35,264 bases of DNA, from the NCBI GenBank assembly GCA_003427395.1, contig BFEA01000717.1, positions 478,894 through 514,157 of the forward strand. The letters are read 5' to 3'. The first letter of the stretch is position 1. Each line of letters begins with the position of its first letter. The DNA is from Chara braunii. Lineage: Eukaryota; Streptophyta; Charophyceae; Charales; Characeae. Below are positions 1 to 9,272 of this stretch, piece after piece. Position numbers and translations under genes: made by a program. The notes under the pieces were generated by a model. That model did not search any database. It was not told where the DNA came from and saw only the letters and a program-made list of their open reading frames with translations.

Positions 1-200
1 TTGAACGAGGCTCACCACCCCGTAGTCCGTAACGCACGCGCGCGCCCCCCGGGGTCGCGTTCAACTTTTTTGCGCCACGTGGCGCGAACGCGATTGAACA
101 CGGCCCCGAGGGGTATGAACGCGTGCGTTTGAACGTGAACACGCGTTCAGCGCGTTCAGCCGGTTACACAACACTCGGACGGGCGCGTGGTCAATGAACG
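1..200. other. CpG-rich segment with palindrome and GAACGCG cluster
   Basis: The first 200 bases are much richer in CpG than the rest of the left flank. GCGCCACGTGGCGC at 72-85 is a perfect 14-bp palindrome centred on CACGTG (a G-box/E-box core). It is bracketed by CGCGTTC (56-62) and GAACGCG (86-92), so the inverted symmetry extends outward. The same heptamer returns at 117-123 as GAACGCG and at 142-148 and 151-157 as CGCGTTC. This could be a cluster of binding sites or the edge of a repeat; no gene is visible next to it. Confidence 0.5.
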
Positions 201-1439
201 CTGGCTCTCTATCCTCTCTGATACGCGCTGATGACAAACCTATAACTCTTGATTCCCTTTCGCTTTAGGGACCAGCACCCGTTGCTGAAACTGGTCAGAC
301 GGGACGTTGGCTATGGAAGTGATATGGCAAGCACGAACCCATCCTTCTCGCTAGTCCCCCTTTGAGAGGATGGGTTGTGGCAAGCCGTCGAGAGGTGTGC
401 ACGGGGGAGAGAAATGTACTTCGCACCTGGCGTCCGCAGCCTGGGCGTATGTAAATCGATTTGAGCGCGTACCCCAGTAACTTTAGAGAGGACCAGACTG
501 CAGACGCGACCGGATACATCCAAAGGAAAAGTCGTTTTTAGCCGCGCATGCTTCAAGCTGCGTTGTTGCATCTGGCATCAGTATCACTCTTGATTGAACT
601 GCGATGAGAATACACGCGGAGAAGGCGTGGGTGAAAGAGAATACGGTGGTGAATCTGTGGGTCAGAATGGAAGGGAGGGAGCTTCGAGTGCGCATGGAAA
701 GGTGTTCTTGACAGCGAGGGGAGAGAACGCGGGGCGAAGGGCTAAGCACGGCTGCCTGAGTGAAATTTTGTTGATCGCCTCGCGTGCAAGTAAGGATTTC
801 AGAGGGCTGATCGGTCGCCGGCAGCCCTTTTCTTGCTGGTCAAGAGGGATCATGAGGACGATCGGCGGTATCAATGCCAAACAAGCCATGTCCAGCGATT
901 GTCCCCATGAGGGACAAGCTCGGACGAACTGCTGCAAGATGGTAATATTTGTTGTTTTCTTCCACATCGAGAAGTAACAGGTAACGACGCGAACTTACTC
1001 ATTCAAAGTCTTGGGGAGAGGAGTTGACATTCTTTTTTTTACTTTCCCTCTGTGCTTGAAATGCACCCGACTTCTGGCAGTGGCTTATGAGTAAGGCCGC
1101 CTAGATTGGGGGTTCCTGAGCTTAGACGTCGGGGCAAGCTCCTCTGAACGTCAGTGTGGAGAGGGTACGACAAACTACCAGTAGTAACTGGCCATGCTGG
1201 AATATCTGTTCCGCTAGACTGTGCATCCTCAAATGCTCATAGATCAGCGCAACCATTCTCAGCGTGAACAAGTGGGAAAGTCGAGGCGCATTCACCTAGG
1301 CTGTAGAACAGAGTAAACCAGGGAAGCGCCGTGGCCATGCTTCTGGCAGTTAACCTCTGAATTTAGCACACACAACTCTAAATCAAGTGGCTATACAAGC
1401 ACGAGTCTAATCTTACCCGTTGGATGATCTGCTGATCAT
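201..1439. other. No gene recognised
   Basis: Open frames here are short, overlap on both strands and show no recognisable motif, so I treat them as chance. Apart from a short poly-T at about 1030 I see no repeat or RNA gene. Confidence 0.5.
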
Positions 1440-1625
1440 GTGAACTGGTCGATTGAAACTGGCGCTTGGATTTCTGCAAATAAGCATGTTGAGTGAACTG
1501 ATTGCTTCGTGATGATCGTGCCTGTTGAATGGCTTGCTGGTTCTTAACGAATCGAGTATGTTGAATGATCAGATTGCGTTCCGAGATTCGTTCCTGCTGA
1601 TTGAGCCACAGACTGGTTCGCTGAC
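1440..1625. repeat. Degenerate ~37-bp tandem repeat
   Basis: A TGTTGAATGATC-like word followed by an ATTGC/CTGGTTC-like word recurs near 1448, 1487, 1522, 1558 and 1597, a spacing of 35-39 bases. Fainter echoes occur at about 1681 and 1875. Copies are strongly diverged. No coding potential is evident. Confidence 0.4.
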
Positions 1626-2739
1626 TTCATCAGGATGGATCCTATCTGAGAGCTCGCTAGGTTGTACACTGAACCGACCCTGTTGAATGGATCTTTGTTT
1701 TATTATGAAACGGGCCTGCGAATTGGTAGTTGCAAATTGGCTCACTGGCTCCGGGCGAGTCGGGCTGTGGAATTAGTTCCCTGATTCGCTCTGAACTGAA
1801 CCGTTGAAGACTCCCCCATGGTTGAGATCGTGCGTCGAGACTGTCAGTCAACTCAGCGACTCGCTCGAATTAGCCCCCGTTGATTGGCTCGCCGGTACAC
1901 TTGAAGTCGTTATAACGTGCTCGAAGTTGGGCAGAAGATAAGCCTCTGGCATACCTTGAACAACCAATTGCCCCGGCCTTACTTCTTCTTCGTAATTTAT
2001 TTAATTATTTTGTCCCCTTTTATTTATTCATCAAAGGAGTTTTTCCACCATCAGTCTAAGGGGGACCAAGGGGGAAAGGAGAGAGAGATGTTGCAATACA
2101 CATATCTCGTTGGAAATCCACAAGTCAAGTTCTGATTATTTCAGTTTGAAGGGACGCTAGGAAAGGTGTGTGAGGACGGGGATTACTGGTGAAGTGCCCA
2201 CTGCTGGGAATCGCTAATCGAACTTGTAACTCAAAAGCCACTGAAACACGAAAAGAATGGGACATATGCGAATAGTCAGGAAGGGATAGCAGGCTGCTGC
2301 AGCTGTTGAAGACAGGTCATCGTTCTTGCATAGTACGAGTTAATTCGGACAGATATTAGCTTCACTGCTAATATTGAAATATTCATTTAATTATTCAATT
2401 TCTTTCGTTACCGTGTGAGAACACTTGTCAGCGAGTCTACATTGTGGGCTCAAAATTCCTGGGACAAACGCTTGCTGAACTGAAGAGTTGTATTTCGAGG
2501 ACTGTGTACCTCACGTCTAAAATTACTCTCGTTGATCACCCTACCCTACTGTGGCGGACCTGGGCTTTGTTAATGGTGAACAGATCACTGGTTGCTTCCA
2601 TAGATCGAAAAAGAAACCGGTATGTGGTGTGAACAGGTTGGACTCATGGAATTGGCTAGCGGTAAGTTGACCTCACTTTCTCCAATTAATTGTTTGCGCT
2701 TTAAATTACTGTAATTCCGGTGGTATTGGAAAGTCTTTC
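1626..2739. other. No gene recognised
   Basis: Mixed-composition sequence with AT-rich patches (about 1985-2040 and 2360-2410). Short open frames show no motifs or supporting context. Confidence 0.45.
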
Positions 2740-3500
2740 TCACAAGCATTCCGGAGGGCTTCTGACAGGCAGCACAGAACCCTGATCCCCTGCTAGACCT
2801 CGGAAGCGGGCGCGGCGAGTGACAGGCGCCGTTGCCTTTGGCTTCAGTGAATAGTAGGCGACCCCTCCCCGGGTTTCCTCACAGCGTGAGGCCTGGTAGA
2901 GAGCTATGGGGGCTGTTTGTGGGGGCAGTCCCAATGGTCATCGGGGGTCATAACTGGAGCAATGCTGGCTGGTGCTGGAGCAAGGTGGTGCAGCTCTATA
3001 TTCTAACCTGATGGGAGCATGAGGCCTAGAAGAACTTCGGTTCGTGCTGAAAATAGCCATGTTGGTGGTGGTCGTAGGTGGATGAATAAGTTTCACCTAT
3101 CTGATTCGTGATGGGGAGACTTTTTGACACACATATTCCATTGACTTGGTAGAGTGTGAATGGTATTAAAAAAAAAAAAAGTCGGTTGTTCTTATGAATG
3201 TCTTAGGACTTTAGAGTCTCTTAGCAATCCATCTTAGGCGGTTTCGATGATGTTATACTCAGTGATCTGCGGCTGCTCGATGCCAGAACGACGCTGGCCG
3301 GTGCTGGGGTGTTGCCCTGTAACATGCTGATGCAGGAGCGTGAGGCCTGGTAGAGAGATCGGGGGATGCTTTGGGGTGGGCATCCCAAGGGACGACCAAG
3401 GGTTGTTGTTGGGATGACGCTGGCCAGAGCTGGGGCGAGTTGTGTTGCCCTGTAACCCAGCAGGGTGGGGCGTGAGGCCTAGAAGAGCTCAGCAGGGAGT
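2740..3500. repeat. ~132-bp repeat present as two pairs
   Basis: The word GCGTGAGGCCTGGTAGAGAG or a close variant begins at 2884, 3017, 3338 and 3470, giving spacings of 133, 321 and 132. Other shared words are GGGGCA..CCCAA, GACGCTGGCC and GTTGCCCTGTAAC. The pattern fits a ~132-bp tandem pair that was itself copied about 453 bp away. An A13 run lies at about 3168-3180. Confidence 0.55.
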
Positions 3501-3830
3501 ACGTCTTAGAAGGGTTTGTTAGGGAACCTGAGGGTTGTGAGCATTTGTAGGACCTTTGTGGCAGGTTATTGCATGAGTAGTTCCCTAATAGGTCATTAGA
3601 TACTCATGATCCTCCCCATGTTTCTGAATCACATCGTGTTCACAGATTGTTCTCAGCCGAAGCCGGGTAATGACCCCGGTGTCTGAAATGATTTCAAACG
3701 ATCTCAAATGTTCTCAATGATCTGTACAATTCGATATGGGACGCTAGGCCCGGTTCCAAGCACGTGCTGCTCCCCACGAATAGACTGGAGCACTCGTTAA
3801 AAAAAAAAAAAAAAAAAAAAAAAGGGTAAA
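3501..3830. other. Non-coding spacer with A-tract
   Basis: No gene seen. A run of more than 20 A residues sits at about 3799-3823, which could be a retroposon tail or a slippage tract. Confidence 0.5.
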
Positions 3831-3834
3831 GTGC

Positions 3835-4200
3835 CAAGAATGGGAAATGGGACCATTTGGCGCGGCATTTATTTTGCGGTCTAAACGGTTTTTTTTTTTT
3901 TAATAACATTTTTTGTGGAAAGATTAAGACCAAACCTGCAGACCCTTAAAGTTTCAGCGGATTTGAGTCTTTCTTCTCAGTGCTAAAAATCGCGGAAGTT
4001 GGGGTACTTTCTCCATTGGCCCACACGTCGTAGAGCGGTAAAAAACGAAAACACAACGAATTGGTGCGGCGTTTATTTCATGTTTTTTTTTTTTTTCCCC
4101 TAATATTTTTTCTAGAAAGAGCGGAATCTAATCTATAGGATCTGAAAATTTCAGATTTTTTGATTAATTACTCTGAGCACGAAAAATCGCCAGAGTTGGT
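3835..4200. repeat. ~200-bp imperfect tandem duplication
   Basis: Two diverged copies align in order. A GGYGCGGCRTTTATTT-like word (about 3857 and 4064) is followed by a T-tract, a GAAAGA-containing word (about 3917 and 4115), TTTCAG (about 3950 and 4150) and AAAAATCGC..AGTTGG (about 3983 and 4182). The period is about 200 bp. It looks like two copies of a short dispersed repeat; no protein is visible. Confidence 0.5.
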
Positions 4201-4343
4201 GCTTGGAAATTGCAGTACTGGACCCGCCTGCCACACTGTGCAACGTTAGGGTTCGGACACACAGGCACATCCTGACGTGCCAGCACCCTGACATCGGATA
4301 CACTTCAAAAGAAAGCAGTCCCCAAAAGCAGACAGGGACCCAG

Positions 4344-4421
4344 TCCACCTGAGCGGTTATCTCATCGGGCAATTGGGTATTTCAAAATTTGTCTGTGGGT
4401 TCAAACCCCGACCCGACCACA
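4344..4421 (+). pseudogene. tRNA-like relic or tRNA-derived SINE head
   Basis: GGTTCAAACCC at 4398-4408 matches the RNA polymerase III B-box / T-loop consensus. CTGAGCGGTTA about 45 bases upstream resembles the A-box / D-arm of a tRNA gene. The following CCCGACC could be the 3' half of an acceptor stem, but I find no clean GGTCGGG partner upstream, so it is not an intact tRNA gene. Downstream comes a short body and then a (TG)n tract, the order expected of a tRNA-derived SINE with a simple-repeat tail. A tRNA pseudogene is equally possible. Confidence 0.4.
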
Positions 4422-4463
4422 ACCACTGTGAGCAAGCTTCAAATACTAATACTAACATATATT

Positions 4464-4515
4464 AGTGTGTGTGTGTGTGTGAGTGTGCATGGGTGCGTGT
4501 GTGTGTGTGTGTGGC
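4464..4515. repeat. (TG)n microsatellite
   Basis: An interrupted GT/TG dinucleotide tract. It generates spurious open frames on both strands. Confidence 0.9.
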
Positions 4516-4603
4516 CGGGCGGGCGGGTGTGTGCTTCTGTGTGGGTAGGCAGGCGGGCCCTCTGACTTTTCTTTTTTTCCGTTTCCCCGCCAACTCGCCG
4601 CCC

Positions 4604-4700
4604 ACGCGAAAACGCCCAAAACGAAAAAGAAGCCGCCGGAAACGCCAAAAACAAAAAAGAAGCCGCTGAAAATGCCAAAAAGGAAAAGAGGAGCCCGCCA
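4604..4700. repeat. A-rich ~30-bp minisatellite
   Basis: About three imperfect copies of a unit containing AACGCCAAAA and AAGAAGCCGC(C/T)G. The flank to about 4790 is a purine-rich A/G tract. Confidence 0.5.
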
Positions 4701-5059
4701 AAAACAGACACGAAAATGAGAACGAAAAGGGCCGAAAAATAATCAGGGAGACAAAAAAAAGAAAGAAAAAAAGGAAAAAAAAACAAAACAGAAAGAATTA
4801 CAAAGAAGGCGGCGGGCCACAAAATGACACTTCCTTGCTATTCGACGGCGGGCGCTTCTAGATCTCCCCTTGCATCGACGCCCGCCGCCGCTGGGCCCCG
4901 TGTGCATGCTCTCTCGTTTTTTGGCGCGCTGTGAACAATTTGGTACGCGCGCCGCTCTGCACGCCCCCCCTCCCTCGATCGCCTTCATCCGCCGGCCCGC
5001 ATCAAAACTTCAACCCGATTTCGGCGCGGAGCGAAACACCGCTTTCCCCCACGGCCAAT
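4701..5059. other. No gene recognised; purine tract then GC-rich flank
   Basis: 4740-4800 is almost entirely A and G on this strand. 4840-5040 is GC- and CpG-rich. No supported ORF. Confidence 0.45.
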
Positions 5060-5306
5060 GCTGCTTAAGGGTTAGGATGTCGTACTCGTCAGTTTCGACA
5101 AACCGAGCCACCAACACCTACACCTTTTCCTTAAGTTCTATATTCACTATCACTGTGTAATCCTCGGTCACATACGGAAAGGGTTTGCTCAAGGTTAAAG
5201 GAGTCCAATTTTTCGGTAAACCCTCAACGACTGGGTCACTAGACAATGGCAGGTCCCAATTAATCCATTTTTCCCAAGAGAGTCTGTTAGATAAAAGCTC
5301 AATCAT
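5060..5306 (-). pseudogene. M3: truncated copy of the unknown tandem protein family
   Basis: The minus-strand frame begins with ATG at 5306, about 10 bases after the M2 stop. It covers only the N-terminal part of the family: W-x-W-D-L-P-L near residue 16 aligns with the G-G-R-W-E-V-P-L-P region of U4, and V-I-V-N-I-E-L aligns with the F-L-W-I-E or M-L-V-E-C-R-W strand of U1 and U4. An in-frame stop occurs at 5118-5120, and similar sequence continues weakly to about 5060, where homology ends at the GC-rich flank. It is therefore both truncated and stopped. Function unknown. The assignment rests on by-eye alignment and on its place at the end of the M1-M2-M3 array. Confidence 0.4.
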
Positions 5307-5314
5307 CTAGGCCT

Positions 5315-6450
5315 CTAGTCCATCCTGATCCCTATCCTCGACCACTGTTCTTTGGCGCTTCTCTCAATCTCAGCTGTTTTTCCGAAGTACCCTATTCTCT
5401 CCTTGGGAAAATCTCGTATGTCTTCCCACTCTTCAGGCTCACCTCGTACGTCTTCCCACTCTTCAGGCTCACCTCGTACGTCTTCCCACTCTTCTTGAGC
5501 CCAGCCTTCCACTCCGTACTCCTCTTCCTCGTCTTCTAGCCCTAAGAGGAGATAGTAACAGTACAACTCTGATGGATCGATGAGTGACCTCTCTGTGTCA
5601 ATGTCTTCAGAATCCCCACTCCTAAACAACTCGCCAAGACCCGTCACGTGCAAGGGTGGTTCTTTAATGGCCTTGTCAAAGGCGATCCAGAACTCGATCG
5701 GCTGATCCTGCCTAGGAGCTTCCCACGAGTTTCTAGGCGAAGCTGCTCTAATTAACTCTACTAGTTCTAGAGCTGCATCGCCGAACCTGGTTCCCGTCTT
5801 CCACAAGGCGTAGTAGGCATGGTGTTTATCGCTGCACCTTAGGAATCCTTCGATCTGAAGGAATGCCTAATGAATTTGAATTAGACGGTTTAATCCCCCC
5901 AGGAACTCCTCTAGAACAAAAGTTGGGATAGGAAGCCGCAATGTCTCTCCAGACTGCGGCAAAAATCCTTCCTCGGGAAGCCTGAGGGATACAACGACCG
6001 ACCTAAATTCCCTACCCCAACGGAGCTCCTCTCTCCGGAGTATTCTAACCTCTCCTTGTAGTATGTCTCGAACTGTTACCTCGTCCTGCCAGGTATGACG
6101 GTCAAGACTCGGCACTGTACCAAGGTCCGGGTCTTTGTAGCTCTGTTCTACTGCCCTCAAAACTATATCAGCCAATACGGAAGTCTGATAATAAAGGAAG
6201 CCCTTTACTACTAACGTGAATCATTTCGCTATCGCTCTTCCTCTCCTGTTCAGGTCACACCCTATTGAGGCTATGACTAGCAACCAGATCCCTGGTCTCA
6301 ACAAGATTCACGTCCAAACTTTATCTACTTTCCCCTGTTAGGACGTCTGATCGCCTTTTCTGGCAAGGCAAACTTTAACCAGTCTTCACCTATGAACTTA
6401 GGCTCTTCGTACGCAAACAGGCAAAGCTCAACCGGGTACTCCTCGTATTA
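5315..6450 (-). pseudogene. M2: broken copy of the unknown tandem protein family
   Basis: Reading the minus strand from about 6450, the order is an E-D-W-L-K-F-A-L-P segment, then P-G-I-W-L-L-V-I (equivalent to G-W-H-L-L in U4), then L-R-L-P-I-P-T-F-V-L-E-E-F (equivalent to the P-L-R..V-P.F block), then A-Y-Y-A-L-W-K-T-G-T-R-F-G and A-L-E-L-V-E-L-I (equivalent to F-Y-R....G-P-F-x-G and A-x-E-L-L-E-V), ending in an acidic tail. The tail carries three tandem copies of E-P-E-E-W-E-D-V-R-G, encoded by a 30-bp repeat at about 5405-5495. In-frame stops break it, including one at about 6208 and one at 5867-5869, and the N-terminal part is shifted. It starts directly after the M1 stop. Function unknown; no catalytic motif is evident. 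Confidence 0.5.
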
Positions 6451-6456
6451 AGTCAT

Positions 6457-7125
6457 CTAATCCTCCTCGGGTTCGGAGTCTAATATTCTTGACCTTTCTA
6501 CCACCCCTGTGGCTGCTCCTCGCCACAATTCCTCTCTAATTCTATAGACAATCCGCCTCACCTAGCAGTATGTGGCTAGCCATGCCAGCTCGACTTTCGA
6601 TGGCCTAAACTGGATAGCTCCTCTGAGCGTAACTACCAACTTTCGACGCCTATCAACACTCCCGTAGATGAACTAAGACAAAAACTTCGGCACGACTGTA
6701 GCTCTTACCACAGTAGCTCTAGGAGGCTCCCAGTCATACGCGTATCGGACTGTATAACGAGGAATAGTATCTTGTCCCGCCGAGAACTCTTCAAACAATC
6801 GAGAACCGTACCTACGACTGAGGGATACTAGGCAGAAAAACGCTCAACAATGCCTCGCAGTGTCTATCGCTAGAAACCTTCACTCATCGCTTGATAAATA
6901 TATCCTAATATTCACCTCTGCAATGAGCGGCTCACTCTCCCTATCCCTCCGGACGCAGGGTCTAGGCTGACACTCGATCCTTACCCACAGAAAAACTCCT
7001 CTCACTATCAACCCTTGTTCTTTGGTTGGTCTATACTTGCTTTTCCCTTCCAACGGCAGGCTCACAACGTCAGAAGGCCCTTTCTCGTGTCTAAGATGGA
7101 TTCGGGTGTCCGATTCAATAAACAC
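6457..7125 (-). pseudogene. M1: broken copy of the unknown tandem protein family
   Basis: ATG at 7125 on the minus strand. D-V-V-S-L-P-L-E-G near residue 19 and G-V-F-L-W-V-R-I-E-C near residue 43 align with V-S-V-V-L-P-E-D-G and D-A-F-L-W-I-E-T-V-W of U1. After a stop at about 6880, the same strand goes on with R-L-F-E-E-F, Y-D-W-E-P-P, V-V-P-K-F and I-Y-G-S-V-D-R (compare G-G-W-R-E-F, V-P-R-F and I-F-G-S-L-A-R in U4). It then has I-R-E-E-L-W-R-G-A and a D-S-E-P-E-E-D tail, like I-R-R-E-V-G-R-G-A..E-Q-P-E-E of U3. The terminal TAG (6457-6459) is followed immediately by an ATG opening M2. Several in-frame stops. Function unknown. Confidence 0.5.
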
Positions 7126-7487
7126 TATTCCTAATCAACCAACAACGGTTTTCTCAATGTAATCTTCCCAGTGCTCACTCTCGGACTGATGAGCTCATAG
7201 ACCCCCACGACAGGCCCCCGCCGATCGCTCCTATATCCCCTCAAGACGTCAACAGGCCTAGGAAAGAACCGCCCTCTGGTGTATCTCTCCCTACCCTCGT
7301 GTCGAGAAGGAGGATTGATCAGCGCACCATCATCGTTGGCCTACCACCTCCGCCGCGACCTGGACACGAGTTGGCCAACTCATGTGCCCTAGGGTGGACC
7401 GAAGTCACACGCGAACGAAGGGGCGGTGTCTCACTGGTGCAACCTTGCTCCTATCCATGCCTCTACTCGGCCCGCCTCAGGCATGGT
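7126..7487. other. No gene recognised
   Basis: Flank between M1 and the hairpin-rich modules. Open frames lack motifs. Homology to the 34.98-kb copy begins only at about 7486. Confidence 0.4.
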
Positions 7488-7795
7488 CAAAATAGAAGTA
7501 AAGGGAAGCTCCCATGGACATGAGAAGGCCATCATTGCAGTCCGAGATATAACGGATTGCACCTTGGGCATAGGAAGGGCCAAAACTAAGAGGAAGGGCC
7601 TAGAAAAGGGCCTTAACGGCCACTTGACACTTGGCATGCTAGAAAAAAAGAGAAAAAAGAAAAGAAAATGTGGGAGAATAAAACAAAAAGAGTGTGAGGG
7701 AGTGAGTGAGTTCGCTGTCAGTAGGGACTGCCACAAGTAGGGACTGGCAGGTCCCTACTGTCCAAGAAAGGAGGAAAAGAAAAGAAAAGAGAAGA
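7488..7795. repeat. Hairpin module, copy 1 (near-identical to 34977-35264)
   Basis: About 290 bases match 34977-35264 with few differences and in the same orientation, 27.5 kb apart. The module contains two hairpins. One is TGCAGTCCG (7536-7544) with CGGATTGCA (7553-7561), 9 pairs including one G.T. The other is AGTAGGGAC (7736-7744) with GTCCCTACT (7751-7759), 9 perfect pairs, with a second CAGTAGGGAC copy at 7719-7728. The rest is A/G-rich. A dispersed repeat or LTR fragment is likely; it contains no supported ORF. Confidence 0.75.
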
Positions 7796-7956
7796 GAAGA
7801 GAAAATAAAAAAGAAAAAGAAAAAGAGAAAAAAGCCTTAACGGTCAAAAACCGCCACTTGGGGAGATTCATCCATGACCAGATTCATTCAGGAATATGGC
7901 GGTTACAAAGGACTTTGATTTTCTTTGATTTTTGCAGAGAACAAAGAAAACCAAGG

Positions 7957-8310
7957 CCCTATGCAACCGAAATAAAACGGATTGCATAAGGGAGGAGAAA
8001 CACATGTTTTTCGTGCATCCTGAGCCAAAATCAAGTCCGGATGCACTTGGGAATTGACCGTTTCTTTTTCTCTCAAGAAAGGGCTAGAAGTGGGGCATTG
8101 GGGCTAGGGAATTGACCCCCATTGCAGTCCGAGTTGCAACGAACTGCATGGGGAGGGGAAAACGCATGTTTTAGGTGCATCCGGAGCCAATATTGAGCCC
8201 GGATGCACTTAGAAATTTAACGCTTCATTTTCTTTTAGCATGGGGCAAGTTGTGGGGTTGTGGGACTACAAAAATGGCCGTGACTGCAGTCCGAGAAATA
8301 ACGGACTGCA
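7957..8310. repeat. 163-bp tandem repeat carrying hairpins
   Basis: Equivalent words start at about 7959, 8121 and 8283: an ATGCA..CCGA....CGG..TGCAT hairpin, then CACATGTTTT or CGCATGTTTT, then GTGCATCC..GGATGCAC. The second hairpin is GTGCATCC (8013-8020) with GGATGCAC (8039-8046) in copy 1. In copy 2 it is GTGCATCCGG (8175-8184) with CCGGATGCAC (8199-8208), 10 perfect pairs. The third copy keeps only the first hairpin (8285-8310), which is perfect. No supported coding potential. Confidence 0.65.
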
Positions 8311-8639
8311 TGGGGATGCCTAGGCTAAGGGAAAATAAGCCACGGCAAGCGCAAAAGGCTAGAAAGGAGCAATTTCGGCATAGGAGACGGTAAAACGGCG
8401 ACGAAAATGGGGACGAATGTAGAGATATGAGACCACCAAGGGCAAGGGGCCCCAAAAATAAAAATGGGACACCGTCCAGGATGTTGTCGAGGACCAAGTG
8501 GGTCCAAATAATAAAAATCAGAAAATGGGACACGTGTCAGCGGAACAAGAAAACGGAACTAGTATGGAGGAAAGTGGCGGGGACTTAGGATGTCCCAAGG
8601 GAACCATGAGCAAGCACAAGGAATAATTGTGCAAGCAAA

Positions 8640-9190
8640 CCACACCGTCGAGATCAAGGATCTAGACGGTGAGAACTATTAACACCACTAGTGCAAACAC
8701 TGGTAGGGGCAAGTGGGAGAGTCATAAGGAGAAAAGAAAGTAGAAAAATGGTATTGGGAGGGCTGCCCAGCAGTCCGAAATACCTCGGATTAGTTAGGCA
8801 TGAGAAAATAGAGCCTCGGAAGACTCAACATGAGAAAAAGGCTGTCATTAGAAAATCGGAGCAAAGGGGGCTCAAAATTGGACAAACAGAGGCAAAACGG
8901 AGCCCTCTAGGAGCATGGGAGTGCCATTGTTGGAATCCGAGATATAACGGCCAAGTAACAGCCATGAACCTGGCCTTGAATGGGGCCCTAAGGCCTAGAA
9001 AGAAGGTGCACAGCAGTTTGAGACTTGTCACAACTGAAATAAAAGAAAAAGAAAGAAAAATGAGAGAAAAATGAGGGAGAATGAGACAAAAAGGGAGAAA
9101 AGAGTGGAGGAGAGTGTGCCGGCCTATTGGGACCTACACAGTAGGGACTGGCATGTCCCAACTGTGACCTCATCCCTCCTAGAATGAGGG
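8640..9190. repeat. Hairpin module, diverged copy 2
   Basis: The order of landmarks matches 34731-35264. CACCGTC..GATC..GACGG is followed by a TATTAACACCACTAGTGCAA-like word, then TCCGA (8774-8778) with TCGGA (8785-8789), then GGAGAATGAGACAAAAAG. Last comes CACAGTAGGGAC (9137-9148) with GTCCCAACTGTG (9155-9166), which pairs except for one A-A mismatch. It is more diverged than the 7.5-kb copy. Confidence 0.55.
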
Positions 9191-9250
9191 AAGGCAATCC
9201 AGATTGCAGCGATATGGCCCTTGGGGCCATATCTCAATAAAATATGAATT

Positions 9251-9272
9251 AAAAAAAAAAAAAAAAAAAAAA
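9251..9272 (+). repeat. Poly-A tract
   Basis: Twenty-two consecutive A residues after an AATAAAAT-like word at 9235-9242. It could mark the 3' end of a retroposed or transcribed unit, or be simple slippage. Confidence 0.6.

Noticed and set aside
1917-2135. 72-residue frame with a hydrophobic stretch resembling a membrane peptide
   Set aside because: AT-rich DNA gives Phe/Ile/Leu codons; no homology or context supports it.
4439-4822. Minus-strand 127-residue hydrophobic frame
   Set aside because: It runs through the TG microsatellite and A-rich minisatellite; the apparent membrane segments are artefacts of T-rich codons.
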